Positions 33,701-45,149 of a stretch of 64,000 bases of DNA are shown one piece after another (the stretch's first letter is position 1; each line of letters opens with the position of its first letter). Origin of the DNA: Mesocentrotus franciscanus (Eukaryota; Echinodermata; Echinoidea; Camarodonta; Strongylocentrotidae). The stretch covers positions 17,436,813-17,500,812 of the forward strand of contig CP137675.1 of NCBI GenBank assembly GCA_037976565.1, read 5' to 3'. The position numbers were made by a program, and so were the translations under genes. The notes beneath the pieces are model-generated. The model was not told the origin of the DNA. It was given only the letters and a program-made list of their open reading frames with translations, and ran no database searches.

Positions 33701-35487
33701 TGATAGAAATAGAAAAACGACCCCTGAAGTGCAATGATGAATCTGCATCTGCAACTACAGAAAGCAAACAGGAAGAAAATCCATCAGTTAGTGAATCATC
33801 TGATCTCAATGAGGTAAAGCCAGATGAGCAAACAAGTGAAGCTGTTGCTCTTGACAGTAAAAGTCCAGTGAATATGCTCTCTGAAGATGAAGACATAGAT
33901 GATTCACAGAATCTTGTGATTGTGGAAAGCTGTTTGTCCCCAAAGCCTTCACCAGATTCTCGAGGAACTGAACATAAGATGGACAAAGAAACAGTCCCTG
34001 TCCAATCGTCATGTGCGCCACATACATCTATCGCTGCAGACTCTCCTGTTTGTGAATCCCTCAAGTCACCTGGGCAGATGTATGAGAAAGCAGCAAGGGA
34101 TGCAGCGCAGAAAGCAGCACATGAAGCAGCCAGACTAGCTGCACAAAAGGCAGCTCAGAAAGCATTAACAATGAAAGAGAGTGGTATTTCACAAGCACAA
34201 GGTGGACAAAAATGTGTTGGGGATGTCACTGATGTGGAGATTATTTCTTCAAAAGCAAGCTTGCCCCAACAGCCATCTCCTGTACCCTCTCCTGGTCGAC
34301 CAAAGCTAAAAGCTAGCATTAATCCCGGTGTTCTAGGAGGTCCACGGATAAGTTGTCATCAACTCCAAAACAACAGAAGAGCTGCAACAGTGTTTGTCAA
34401 ACAACCTCAAGCACCACGTCAGCAAAGGCCACAGTTTATGGGTGAAGACGTTCCAAACTTGGTTGATGTGGGAGAGGGTGCAAGAGATAGGCAGTCACAT
34501 GCCTGTGTTGAAAGACGTTACAGTGAACCTGCCACTTTCAACCATAACAGTACTGACTCATCACAGAAAGACAAATTACAAAGGATGATGAGTGATGATT
34601 CTTTGAGTATAACCTCTGTAAAGAATGGTCAGACTATTGCTCCATCTAGTAAACGACCTACAGCACGAAATACCTACCATGCTATTCCTCAAACGATTTG
34701 GCAAGCCCAAGCACAGGAAAATAATGCTAACAAGGTCAAACTGGTGAAAGTGACATATGACAATACTATTCCAGATCAAGTACCACCAAATATCTCTGGT
34801 GTTCCAACTGCACAAGATATTCAGAAGCATCTTCAAAAGTCCCCTATTGTTCTTCTTCCTAAACTGGTGTTTGTCCCAGGACAGACCTATTCACAGTCGA
34901 CACCTGTCATTGGGACACAAACTTACCAATCAGGGGACATGGTTCTTCTTCAAAAGGACAAGAGACAAAGTGTAAGCAGTACTCCTTCACCAGTACTACC
35001 AACAGTTTCGGTTCAGGGTCCTTCAAATAATGCTGCTCTTTTGAGAAGCGGTAACCCCCCTTTGCTGAGACATGTACCAGAAAAAGCTCTTTCTCCGGAC
35101 GTGATAGACACCATCAGTGGTCCCTTTCGCATAATACGAAAGACACCAGTAGAGCAACTTTCTTCTGCAAAGAAGGCTTTCGTCAGTGCTTTCATCATTA
35201 TTTACAAGAATATCAGTCTGCCAGGTGTTCTGCGGTCAGCAGTGCCTTTTGTACCACCTCGGCTATTGCAGGATGGGATGTTCCCAGAAGAGACCTTTGA
35301 TGATTTTTGCCATGCTCTGCAGGACTGCAACATCATGCAGCGTTACATGACTGTACTTGAGAGGTCAGCTCTCTTGAACGATCTCAAGCACAACAAGATA
35401 TCAAGCTGCAAATTGGTATCTTTGGGAGAGTTCCATGAGAAGTATGACAACATCAAGAAGCTCATGCAGATCAACAAGATGACCTGA
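30793..35487 (+). CDS. Large disordered nuclear-type protein, C15orf39-like
   Basis: A 1,564-residue protein in one uninterrupted exon. The start ATG has a G at -3 and +4, and an in-frame TGA lies 21 nt upstream, so the start is well fixed. Residues 1-450 are Q/H/P-rich and disordered, with a VKQE sumoylation-type motif (410-413). DSGIES (600-605) fits the beta-TrCP phosphodegron. LGLDLSAK (657-664), ALDYSKL (730-736) and PLDLSLKK (769-776) are CtBP-type motifs, the last an exact PxDLS. An acidic E-rich stretch follows (about 780-830). Residues 935-980 look helical. Residues 1097-1125 are an alanine-rich helix of AAxx repeats. RRYSEP (1241-1246) fits a 14-3-3 site. The C-terminal ~100 residues (1457-1564) look folded: LPGVLRSAVPFVPPRLL, FPEETFDDF, YMTVLERSALLNDL, YDNIKKL. 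From memory this spacing, and an upstream xLDLS motif, resemble vertebrate C15orf39, whose function is poorly known. A corepressor role through CtBP is inference. Confidence 0.85.
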   Translation: MATDQPYKMPYPRSQVGQMYDVRAQGLAIAQGHLPNLTHSATSAFRPAGVPQVPLQQRLVSPRVIPSNQEQYHQQRTVPYGSSGKHAVQLELHQKQQHQNLPATIPANRFQEISMDVHQRAAPNPAAQSAAPVQYPPLMHQYSAVQGTRDHEILHQELRMLHAAHYQEKNRKDELLDAYMKQKMAVEKKQRPQTSVAHHAICDTQRKSQILSNNSAVFRKKFFEETHTYGHQTQSMYLPKREELYQARKVRVPLGSAVPPTHPQMASYPHAHPETQVRLDVPLQHRVPQTHLVQAIKESVTTANNFVCRPGDYHNYHLNERYGVPQQYQTRGQGVMMPHQPVQYTHQEVFQSQRKQRNFPTQLHAANLIHSEVQHQPQKQPNFPLQYRPDFAMMPDDIVQMPVTSHVGQVKQEQTMDIRASVAGRMRSLSDQILRNRICENEDKMNCTDDDSKESRRLSKMAVSIREEQMQLKEVLEKSLHRAAVQSIQKGVKENIRDPSSHIIAGSSCDNESMPRIVEVRSLANQELNSAVPGAHLNASKGAVLGISTEDVLGSNLKPSKPKSVMIKAHQELQEVPLNVNRVPSIGSLDSDNGRKDSWDSGIESPPWPENREACVMNMKRAASFTCDDMASLSIPHQSQKEKVVERKQSDNSIVNLGLDLSAKDQTNRADVLCNSLPEASNRNRQLSGDEGEKRSVSRGPVRLMNRKRSLPVDDICPVEPKMLNSDPQALDYSKLRREYVPEEIILSQAGNSLKGQPVTTIVVEDESPLDLSLKKDQEETYIEIEEMEEVHLDEEKPNVDEIKEDKEEIDSKMKRGETCDGEKKKGTDTAANDTNERVIPSSENQMQGYFGTIMMRALKRLWSESKTKLDGEDAAKAKPECVESSDEDSGKYFQPSSVTTLKNVPRVDSPVGLPLSLEHESVKNMLSSSSSSYSLETALCELMQQSSDAFKHGGDIFQHFDKIIKRELMIEIEKRPLKCNDESASATTESKQEENPSVSESSDLNEVKPDEQTSEAVALDSKSPVNMLSEDEDIDDSQNLVIVESCLSPKPSPDSRGTEHKMDKETVPVQSSCAPHTSIAADSPVCESLKSPGQMYEKAARDAAQKAAHEAARLAAQKAAQKALTMKESGISQAQGGQKCVGDVTDVEIISSKASLPQQPSPVPSPGRPKLKASINPGVLGGPRISCHQLQNNRRAATVFVKQPQAPRQQRPQFMGEDVPNLVDVGEGARDRQSHACVERRYSEPATFNHNSTDSSQKDKLQRMMSDDSLSITSVKNGQTIAPSSKRPTARNTYHAIPQTIWQAQAQENNANKVKLVKVTYDNTIPDQVPPNISGVPTAQDIQKHLQKSPIVLLPKLVFVPGQTYSQSTPVIGTQTYQSGDMVLLQKDKRQSVSSTPSPVLPTVSVQGPSNNAALLRSGNPPLLRHVPEKALSPDVIDTISGPFRIIRKTPVEQLSSAKKAFVSAFIIIYKNISLPGVLRSAVPFVPPRLLQDGMFPEETFDDFCHALQDCNIMQRYMTVLERSALLNDLKHNKISSCKLVSLGEFHEKYDNIKKLMQINKMT
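32590..32607 (+). other. DSGIES phosphodegron-like motif
   Basis: Codons 600-605 read D-S-G-I-E-S, matching the DSGxxS recognition motif of the SCF beta-TrCP ubiquitin ligase, in a context of serines, prolines and tryptophans (DSWDSGIESPPW). Motif match is direct; use as a degron is inferred. Confidence 0.5.
33097..33120 (+). other. PLDLSLKK, CtBP-binding motif
   Basis: Codons 769-776. PxDLS followed by basic residues is the established binding motif for the corepressor CtBP. Two weaker LDLS/LDYS motifs lie upstream at codons 657-664 and 730-736. Confidence 0.6.
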
Positions 35488-36140
35488 GATTCTATCGTAC
35501 TCCGGTGTACACCTTCAGCCTGCTCCTGCAGATCAAACTCGTGAATGAGTCACCTGTTTTCAATGTCAAAGTGCTCATACTGAAAAGATGAACTCAGATG
35601 ACTTGATACTGCATTGGATAACAGCAGAAATCTCATGCAGATCATCAAGAGGAACTGGGTTCCCTTGATGCTGTGCACAGTGCTGTTCATCATCAAAGTA
35701 CTTTGGAACATCAATGACTAAAAATGCATAGATAATGTCTTGAACACCAAGAAAGTTCTCATGAAGATCAACAAAATGAATTGATAAGAGTTGTCAAGAT
35801 GCTGTACACCATGAATATGCCCTTGCTGATGAACAAAATTAACTGAAATGTATAGAGAGGTTGGTGTGCAAATCAAAGATTCTCATGCAATTCAACTCAG
35901 TGAATTGATGAGTCAGCAATATGCTGAATTGAACAACCATTAAGGACTGATGCTGATGAGCAAAATGGAACTGAAATACCTAGATATGTTGTTTGACAAT
36001 GCTAAAGTACTCCTTCGGATCAACATAGTGACTTGATAGAGTCAACAAGATGCTGAATTGAACAACAGTGAAGGACTCGAGCTGATTAATAATACGATCT
36101 GAAATAGATTACTTGTGGGACAACTCTAAATTGCTGACCA
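35488..36140 (+). repeat. ~125-bp degenerate repeats beginning at the stop codon
   Basis: The last codons (CTCATGCAGATCAACAAGAT then GACCTGA) are echoed downstream at 35,632, 35,758 (CTCATGAAGATCAACAAAAT), 35,882 (CTCATGCAATTCAACTCAGT) and 36,010 (CTCCTTCGGATCAACATAGT), with spacings of 126, 124 and 128 bp, and a shorter unit at about 35,524. Most are followed by a TGA in the equivalent place. Half-unit echoes (CTGATGAACAAAAT) lie between them. Confidence 0.7.
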
Positions 36141-39100
36141 ACGAGATGAAATGGATCACCTAGATAATAAACATGTGTCATCATCACAATAAGATGTATA
36201 AGATGGTTTCTGATGATGTGGGTAATTATGATGACTTTGGTATACAAGAAATGACTTGAGAAATGTGTGCTATAGAGGTGACTGCTGGGATTCTTGCTTC
36301 CCTAAAAATGAAATGTGCATCTGCTGTTGGTGTTATTGTGTTTTTTTTTTAGTTTTTTTTTATTTGTTTCTCATTTGATTACTCTAATAATGTTTTCATA
36401 GAAATAATGAAGCCGTTGCCTTTTTTTTGTCGTGACATATGACTTACAAACATTTCTTGAAGAATGTGAATCAGATTCTTTGAATATAAGGAAAGAAATC
36501 ATGAAAATATTTCACCTCCAATTTTCATTCACATAGGAATTGCACTCTTTAGGTTCTCACTCTAAATGTTGCTCTGTTGGTGAATCCATTTTATTCCTAC
36601 CCATCTAGATATTCTGAGGTTTGAATTAGGGCTTTGAATGGTTTTTGGTATAAAGTTGGGTTGACAATTGCGTTCTTGTAGATACATGCTTCATTTAAAC
36701 AATTGGCAAAAAAAACAGGTGTACATTTGGTATGGTTTTCTTGTTGTTGTCTTATGTATCGTAAGTGTCTTTTTTGATGATTTAATGTTTCAAGTAGAGA
36801 TGGGATTTTTCTATCAAGTATATTTTCCTTGTGTAGCCTATATTTTGTATTTCTGTTTGTATTATCGATAACTTCTTTCCTGAAATGAAGATAGCAGTTG
36901 AAAGATCACTAGGTTGTTTCATTTTTTATGAACTCATTGGGCATTACTCGTTTCTTCTTGCATCACCTTGTATCCTTATAACATGTACTATTATTCTGAA
37001 ATGTACTCAAAATGCTACTACATGTATATTAAATTGGCCTGATGTAATCTTAAACCGGTTGAGCCGAAAAATGAAAGAGCTTAGTGAAACGTACTGGCAT
37101 GCAAAGTAGCGCCCAGAAGGCAACACCATACTTGTGAGTGATATCGTGAATATATCTGAATTACATTTTTTTTAATGAAGCCTTATCAAGGTGGCAGAGG
37201 TTTTTACCATCTTCTTGTCATTGTAAAAGAATTCTACCTCTATAAAATACATATATAACTTCACCAGTTATGCATTTTTTTCTGGATGTGCTTCATTCCT
37301 CCCACATTTTGAATAGAGTACTGGCTGGTATTTTGAATGCCATTACAAGACGTGCTTGAATTTAGATTCTTATTAGGATCTCATTACATTGATTTAGTGA
37401 TTGTTGATAACCTAGGCGTAATTTGCGGCTTGCAGAGGGGTCAGAAATGTGCAAAGTCTATTTACAGTTGCATTGTAGGAGGTAATGGCAGGAACCAAAG
37501 TTGTCATATTAGTAGCACTGAAAATGAATGCAAATCTTAGGGCCTTAACAAATGGCTTTTAGTATATTAAATGGATCTTTGTAGCAAGCCTGTAGCCCCC
37601 TATCTGTATAATTGGGTTTTTCTTCTCTGGGAATCTTAAGTGTGTTGTCTTCATACTCTGACATTCCAAGCAAAACTTAGAAAAGATACATGTATTTTAA
37701 GAGCTTTTGTGTATATTTTTGCAAAGTATGAGATTTTTCTCTTTCTTTTGTACCATGTATGATATTAAAAAGGTGTACCAGTGTTTTGAGCTAACACAGT
37801 TGTTGTGGTAAGATGTGAAGTTATGGAATCCTGTATTGATGGCTTTTACTATGAGTGATGGCATTTATTGTTGCACCTTTTCTCCTTTTCTCAGAGCAAA
37901 ATGGGTGTTAAGTCTTTGTTGAAGTACGGTATATGAGTTAATGCCCTTTTGGCCATTCACATACAATAAGTAGGTAACAATGTACATTAGCAAATGCTGG
38001 TAATTTGGCCTTACACAAATGTTCATAGTGTATAAAAGTTCACCTGATATGTACTCATTTTCCTTTTGTTTGGTGCCATTTGGTTCAAAATCATATTATG
38101 CTCTACAAGTGCCTTTCTCACAATTATCTGTACAGATAATAGTGGGATTAGGGAAAATTGATAGATATTTTGCATTTGTCTTTTGAAATAGATGCTAAAT
38201 TTGGTGTAGTTTTTCACAGTGAGGAATGCTTTTGATGATTATAACAAATTGTCCAGAAACTCAAGTAGAAACCGATTTGAGAAAAAAACTAATATGTATG
38301 TCATAGATAACTTGTTTTGATAATCAAACAAATTTTGTTGATGTCCGCAGTTGCCTTGAACTTTTTTGAGGACATATTTGAAATTTGAAGAAAACAGCTG
38401 CTTGGTTTCTGACCATACCCAGATGGCTGCATCCAGAACAATCGGATGTAGATTCATCGATTTCCATAGCACTATTTTTTCGCAAGGTCACAATTATCAT
38501 TTCTAAACCAATTGATGAGGTCGAATGAAACGTGAAAGTGATTGATTCTTATTAAATGGAAGCTCTCGTACATGTAGATGGTTGTTGTTGATGCATTTTC
38601 AAGGTTGTCCTCACTATGCAAATGCTCTGAAATTGGTTATTCTCATTTTCAGTACATGTATTTGTATTAAAAAGATTGGCTTATTCTGTCGTACTTTTTT
38701 GTTTAAACTTCAGAACATCTTTATAGGCGTGCAGTCATTTTCAGGACGAACCAAAACAAAATCTAATTGGATTTCATTTGGGAAAAATGGAAATATTGTT
38801 TTTGATGATCATTGCTTTTAGTTTACACATAATGCTGGTGTTTTTTTTTTTTTTTTTACAATTCTGCATATAAGCTTCTTTATAGCCATAAGTGAATTTC
38901 AATAATCCAAACCTAATGTAACACGTCATTTTTGTGACGTCAATAGCGTCAAAAAGGCTCACCTAGGCTGCAATCACATGAAAATAATTATTCCTAGAGA
39001 GGAGAATGGTATGTCTAGCCGAGAGGAGTTCTTTTAATGAATGCGTCTCTGTCTGATGATAATACCATTATCAATGCTCCGTTGAACAGAGGGTTGTAGG

Positions 39101-39410
39101 GAATAGTGCATCAATATAATTAGCTTGACCTGACAGAAGATGGAACTAGTAGGCAGAGTATAGGTATAGCTATGCGTAATGATCATTAGGAACTCTGTAT
39201 GTGTTATTCAGCTTATATCGATGCTTATAGCTTGAATACCACATTCTAACATACTCTAGCATAAAGAATTTAAAAAGAAGAAACAAGATTTGTACAAGGG
39301 TTATTATTTGTGAGTTTGACTTCCAGCAGTCATATCAAATCGGAAGCAGAATGAAACGAAATGTAAAATCATTATTTTAGAAAAGTCTCTGCACAAGAAA
39401 TGAAGTAAGG

Positions 39411-39670
39411 CTTACTTCGAATCATCAGGTCATCGCATTGAGTTGCGTTACCCAACCTTTTGTGAAAACATGCCCCTTTATTCATGAAATGTCCGATGTA
39501 ATGTTTGTGAAATAAACCCCTCTCATCTACAAATGGCCTGGTCCAATTTACCCGACACTTTGTGAAAAAACCTATGGCAAATCTACGAAAGGTTGTGTGA
39601 TCTTCCGCTATCGTTTCACAAAAGGTTGTGTAACCGACCGGACGCGATGACCCAATGATTCGAAGTAAGG
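39411..39670. mobile_element. 260-bp MITE
   Basis: CTTACTTCGAATCATCAGGT at the left and CCAATGATTCGAAGTAAG at the right are inverted; the match extends inward through CATCGC and CCTTTTGTGAAA. It lies in the candidate 3' UTR. Confidence 0.75.
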
Positions 39671-40563
39671 TATTTTTGGTATCGTTGGAAAGGGCATTGC
39701 ATTTTTATGCTTCTTTTGTACACAATGTTTTGTAATACAAGGCATACAAGCATTTGAAAAGTAAGCATCATTTGTTGGTATAATCTTGAAATAAGCAATA
39801 CATGTTGGTACAATAAGAATCAAGATGTACTGTCTTCTGCATTTGAAGGTGTCATATTTTCTTCCATAAAAAAGTGAATGTTCAAACTGACGAAAATCCT
39901 TGATTGCAGCTGATTTGCTCAATAATGGATATCTCGCAGGTAAAATTGCCCATGAACTTACAATTTTACAGACAAGATTGTATAAAATTTTAATATGTTT
40001 TAAACTTAAAAAAGAGAAAGAAATTGGGTCTTACATCAATTAGATGCACCATGAAAGACTATTTTAACAAAATTCATGACATTGATAAAATACTGTGTAG
40101 GCCTATTAACTTTAAGCAATTGATTTTATCTTTTGTAGTTACATGTAGAATCACCTTCACCAGTTTTTGTATCAACTTTTTGCAATTTGATTTGCTTAAC
40201 TCTTAAATTATTTGAGTGAAAAGGACTTAATTTTGTGAGCCTATAAAATGATAGTAAAGGCAATTAATTTACATACATTTTTCACTTTCTGTTTTTAAAG
40301 AATTTGTTTAGCTTTTACATTTTTCAACACTTATTATATTGTCAAGATATAATAACCATACTATGTTGTTGAATTAGACTCTTTGTTAAAACCTTTCTGC
40401 ATCTTAACATTTTTGGGGTGAAAATATTATCAACTTTCTCAGCTTGGCTGATTTGACATTATATTTGTATGTTTGGAATATGATTCAAGATGGCACTACA
40501 TCTGTATGCTGTTTAGGTTTGTTAATGCCATACATGAAATAGCTCATTGTTTAGTGTAGTAGT

Positions 40564-40690
40564 CAGTGGCAAAGCTACTTGCGGCACATACCCCCGCCCC
40601 CAATCCTTGTTCCTCACATTTCATCGACCAAAAGACCAGTGCCCCCTCCCTCCCTCCCTCCCTCCATGATTGGTCCCTCACTATGCCACT
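40564..40690. mobile_element. Short hAT-like element
   Basis: Starts CAGTGGCAAAGCTAC and ends ACTATGCCACT, inverted. The interior has a CCCTCCCTCCCTCCCTCCCT run. It is short and the ends are worn. Confidence 0.45.
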
Positions 40691-41575
40691 TTAAGAAGTG
40701 TAATGTAATAAATGATATATTAACATGTTATATCTTTGAATATATCAATAAATTGTATATTATAGACTATATATCTTTTAGCTTGATAAGATGGTCATAC
40801 ATTCTGTAAGAAAATATTGTAGAAAAGTCGAAATAGTACTGGTATATGAAGGTATATGGTAACTGCTTAAGACGGTTAATGACAGATTTTATATATCAGA
40901 ATTCATGTTTTACACTAGATATATAATGAAATATAAATATACATTACTTTATACACAATGAATTATTATATCAACTATCTTTCATTTCTGTATGAAAGTG
41001 CAATAACTTTGATGGTATAGTTTTTTAGGTGCTAATCTCAGCCTGTTGCCTTATTACATGGTGATGTGATGACATAATTTTTTGTCACCTGTATAGGAGT
41101 GTGAACACAATTTGAAACAAATATTAAGTTGTCATTTCATAGTTTAAGGAAATTTTTTTATATTAATAGGTAACTACTTTCTGAATGGATTCATATTATG
41201 ACAAATTCAAAGGGACGAACAAAGAGGATAAAAATCTGTTTGTGTGAATGAATTCTGAGTACAGTACCAGTTATAAGAAACATCATTTTCACAGGTTTCA
41301 TCATTGTATGGAATGTCTTTCAATATGTCAGGTATACTAACAGTGTGAAAATGGAAAGGCACTTTCAATTTTTTGGGTCAGTTTGTCTCCAGATAAAAAG
41401 AAGGATTTTAACTCATACAGTTATGCCCTCCTTTTTCTCTTCAGCTGAATATGTGAATGATGTATGTAAAAAGCTGCCAAGCAGGGTATTGTCTTGCATG
41501 TGAAGCTGTGATGAACAAGTTTTTTGAAATGCCTACGAAACGCATGTAATAAATAAACTTGCTTTTCAAAAGGAT

Positions 41576-43063
41576 TTCAGTGAACTTAATGTATGGCGGT
41601 TTTGTGAGATGATGCCTCGCTGCCCAAATTATGTCATTATAGAGCTGTCTTAGAAAGGTAGATAGTACGGTAGCAGTAATTTTGTTATGATTAAGTTTCA
41701 GTTTTTTGTAGAGATTTATGCAGAATAGTAAAGGTAGTTATAGTCTATAGTCTTGTGTAGGAGAGGAACAGTAGGAGTACTCTTATCAGAACAAAATTTA
41801 AGCAGATTATAACATAATCTTTCAATTTGATAGGAAAGCTGAATCAAAAGCTTCAAAGACAAGATGAAGTTTGTTTCATATTGCTCTTGAAGATCACCAT
41901 ATGGTGTGCTCTGTCTCTTCAATGAAATGTAAAGAGTGAACAAATGTCATTACATCTGTGGTATCTATTGTAAATGGTTGCAATGTAGTGAATTGCTAGC
42001 TCTTCATGTATATACACACAAGAAATGCCTTTATGATGTACAGATGTTTAATAAGTACTCAATTTTTTTCTGAAATATTTTATTTATGTGATGTGCAGGA
42101 GGACTTTATATTTTTTGCTGTTTTGACCATTTCATTTGTAATTTTGAACACAAAATATATACCTTGTTCCATGTATCAATTGATCTACTGTTTTGTTTGT
42201 GCTTTGTAGTGGCTGATGTTTTATTTGGTAAAAAGGAACAAATGAAGTGATTTTTTTTTTCAAGATTTGATCAAATACAAACATTCACTATTCTAATTTT
42301 TCATTTTTCCAAGAATTATTTTGACACACAAATGATCAAATGTTTAAATCCTTGTTTAAAATGGACATTTAACAGATACCACTACATCAACAAGAAATAT
42401 TGAACTAAAACTGTTATCACAGCACCTACTTGGTAAAATTTAAATTAAAGGTATTAATCATGCTAAAAATAGCCCCCCAACAAAAAAACGATAATAAAAT
42501 AAACAAACGAACAAAAACAAACAAACAAGAAAAATCGAAGGGACACCGTTTATTAGAAGTTTATTATCAGCTTTGTGGGTTATCCCGTCAATATATTTCT
42601 TTTGTCTATTTTTAAAGATTCTCTGTTGATTCAAATAAAATAAATGTAAACATAAAGAGTGTAAGTAACATGACAACTTTAGGAATTGAGTGAGGTTCAT
42701 GTCTTGATGGACAAACAAAAATCCACAGTCGGGTAATGTGACGTAAGTCTCGGCATGCTGAGCAATTATCATCTGAAGCTATATTCATTCCAGCTAATAA
42801 AAAGAAAAGAAAAGAAAAAGAAGAATATTGCCTTAATTAACCTGGATATTAACTGGACTGAAGAATAAAATGCAAAATAAAGTTATCTGAGATTACGACA
42901 TGTCGTAAAATCACTTTGCAATATAATGTCAAATATGAATCGTAACAAACCTTTTACTATAGTAGTAAATATATAAGCATGGACTTATCGTCTTACTGCA
43001 TGATAATGAGCAAAAGAATAGCCTTGCAAAGCTATAATCAATCTTTTACAGTTAAGTCGAATG
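41576..43063. other. Intergenic, no gene seen
   Basis: AT-rich, no exon or transposon terminus recognised. Confidence 0.4.
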
Positions 43064-43257
43064 CAGTGGCGTGCCTATAGAACTTGAGTTTTTTTTTTTT
43101 GGGGGTTGAAACTGTTGATCAATGTGTTGCCTGAAAATGCCCCTTTTTCAGGTTCAAAAAACATAAAAGGTCAGGGTGTGAAAACTTTTCAAAGAGAGCC
43201 GAAAGGGCATCGCCCAAATATATTTTTGTTGAGAGAAATCGACTATGCATGGCCACT
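43064..43257. mobile_element. Possible hAT-like element
   Basis: CAGTGGCGTGCCTATAG at the left and CTATGCATGGCCACT at the right are roughly inverted. The first motif is a common hAT terminus in animals; the right end match is weak. Confidence 0.35.
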
Positions 43258-43429
43258 TTTCATAGTTGCGGACAACTTGAAAATCTGCCCATTTTCCTAA
43301 TATGATTCGATGTTGAAATACATGGACCCCTCCCCAGCAAATGCATAGATTTGCTCCTGATCATGATAGGGAGAGGGGAGTTGGGTATGAAAGAGAATGT
43401 AATTCTTGAATGAAAGAGAGAAGTGTGCG

Positions 43430-43605
43430 TGTGTTGTTTGTGAGAGAGAGAGAGTGGGTGAATGAAAAAAAAATAAGCATGAAAGAGTGATAGAGAGGGG
43501 GAAAAGGAGGAAAGAAAGAGAGAGAGGGGGAGAGAACAAAAAACGGAGAATGAGGCAGGAAGAGGAAAAGAGAGAGATAAGAGGGGGTGAGAGAGAAGAA
43601 GTCAC
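43430..43605 (+). repeat. GA-rich low-complexity tract
   Basis: Purine-rich GAGAGA/GGAAAG sequence with short GAGAG runs; open frames on both strands arise from composition. Confidence 0.85.
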
Positions 43606-45149
43606 GCAGGCCTATCGGATCGTTACGCTACCTTATCATGGATTGAGGGGAAAATACCAATTAATATTATGGCAGAATATATTTATTTAAAACATGATTG
43701 TTAGGGCTATCCAAGGCTGTTAATTGTAGTAGGCATTACAGTGTAACAGGGATGATAGTTTTTAACTTAATTACCCTTTCTTTCTATCCTTTCTCAATTT
43801 GCATTAATTTTGCCCGACCGGCCGTTTCTAAAGAAGAACAAAAATGACCATGTAGGCCTATACTTGTTACTTTCACACCATACATGTATTTCTCATAAAG
43901 TCAATAAAGAAGGTTCATAATGACTTGCATGCTTTTATATGTATATGGAGGGGGAGGGACAGAGGGGCAGTTCGATGCCCCTTAATAGGTCCTATTCTTC
44001 AATGGGGCAATATTCATTTACTCTATTTGTTGGCTCATGACTTTATTGATACTTCAGCAATAAAGGAACAGAGGCATTATGACAAAGACAAAGACAGAAG
44101 AGGAAAACATAATAAGGAAAGCCCAGGACTTGACTTAATTGATTAATGGTCCAAGCAGGGCAGGTAACGTAAAACGATACAAATCATTAAAATTGAATAG
44201 ATTTTAAAAGTCCGATGGTTTATACCGATTAGGCCACGTAATGTGATTATTGTTATAAAATATAGACAGGAAAAAAAATTATTTTCTTCTTTTATTTTTT
44301 ACTAAACCAAACGAAAAATTAGTAACTTTTTAAGACATAAACAGGTGTACATGCAATCACAGGTAATTCAAACAAATCCTTATCATATCCTGGCACTGCT
44401 GTCAATTCTATCATTTCTTTAAATCTTTGCTTGCCAGAGATGTTCTAGACCTGCATATATATCCCGATATATATGCCCCCTTAAAAAAAACTGACACCAC
44501 CCGGTACCCCTGATTATGTTATTTTAACATACCCTAGCTGGATCATAGACCAACATAATAACAAAATATATAAATAAGGAAAGAAGTTTGAAAAAAATAA
44601 CACATGGAGTAAACTTTATTAATATAAAAACAGATATGAAGGGAGAAAAAAAGAAAGAAGTAAGGAACAGGAAAGAATAAAAGAAGAAATGAAATTGCAC
44701 GGACAAGAAGAGTATGAAAGCGATGCCGTCTGAAAATGGCTATCATATTATGGTGGCTTTCGAGACGATGTCGGTCTTCCAGCCTGCATGTCGAGATAGC
44801 ACAGTATTGCAATGAGATTCGAATTCCCCTAATTAAGGTCTGTAATGATGCACAAATGTAGCCTACATGTATTTACTTTATAAGGACAAATGGTAGATAA
44901 GAAATGACATTATATACCCAATGCTGAGAAAATCCTAGGACTTTAAAAGATTTTCCACCAAGAAAAGAAAAACCCAAATTTTAATTTGTTCAACATTGGA
45001 GATCTCCACGTTGTGATATTATCTTGGTTGAGTACCCAGCTAGCACAAAAACATTATAAGAACATCATGATAATGTTTGGCTTAACATTTGGGAAATGTT
45101 TTGTTCAAATGTTAAAATCATATGAAAATGTATGGTCTTGTAATTATCA
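43606..45149. other. Intergenic, no gene seen
   Basis: AT-rich. The sequence from about 45,030 (ACCCAGCTAGCACAAAAACA) begins the AACATT/AATGTT word pattern that leads into the satellite. No coding exon recognised. Confidence 0.4.

Larger units (their letters stand above)
36141..41575 (+). other. Repeat-poor AT-rich region, candidate long 3' UTR
   Basis: No second gene is visible for over 5 kb after the stop, and interspersed elements are scarce compared with both flanks. AATAAA signals occur at 36,166, 40,747 and 41,548. This is compatible with a long 3' UTR with alternative polyadenylation, but no transcript evidence is available. A perfect TGACGTCA is at 38,935. Confidence 0.35.

Noticed and set aside
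33591..34064. 157-residue minus-strand frame inside the main gene
   Set aside because: Antisense shadow of the large coding region; low complexity and no domain.
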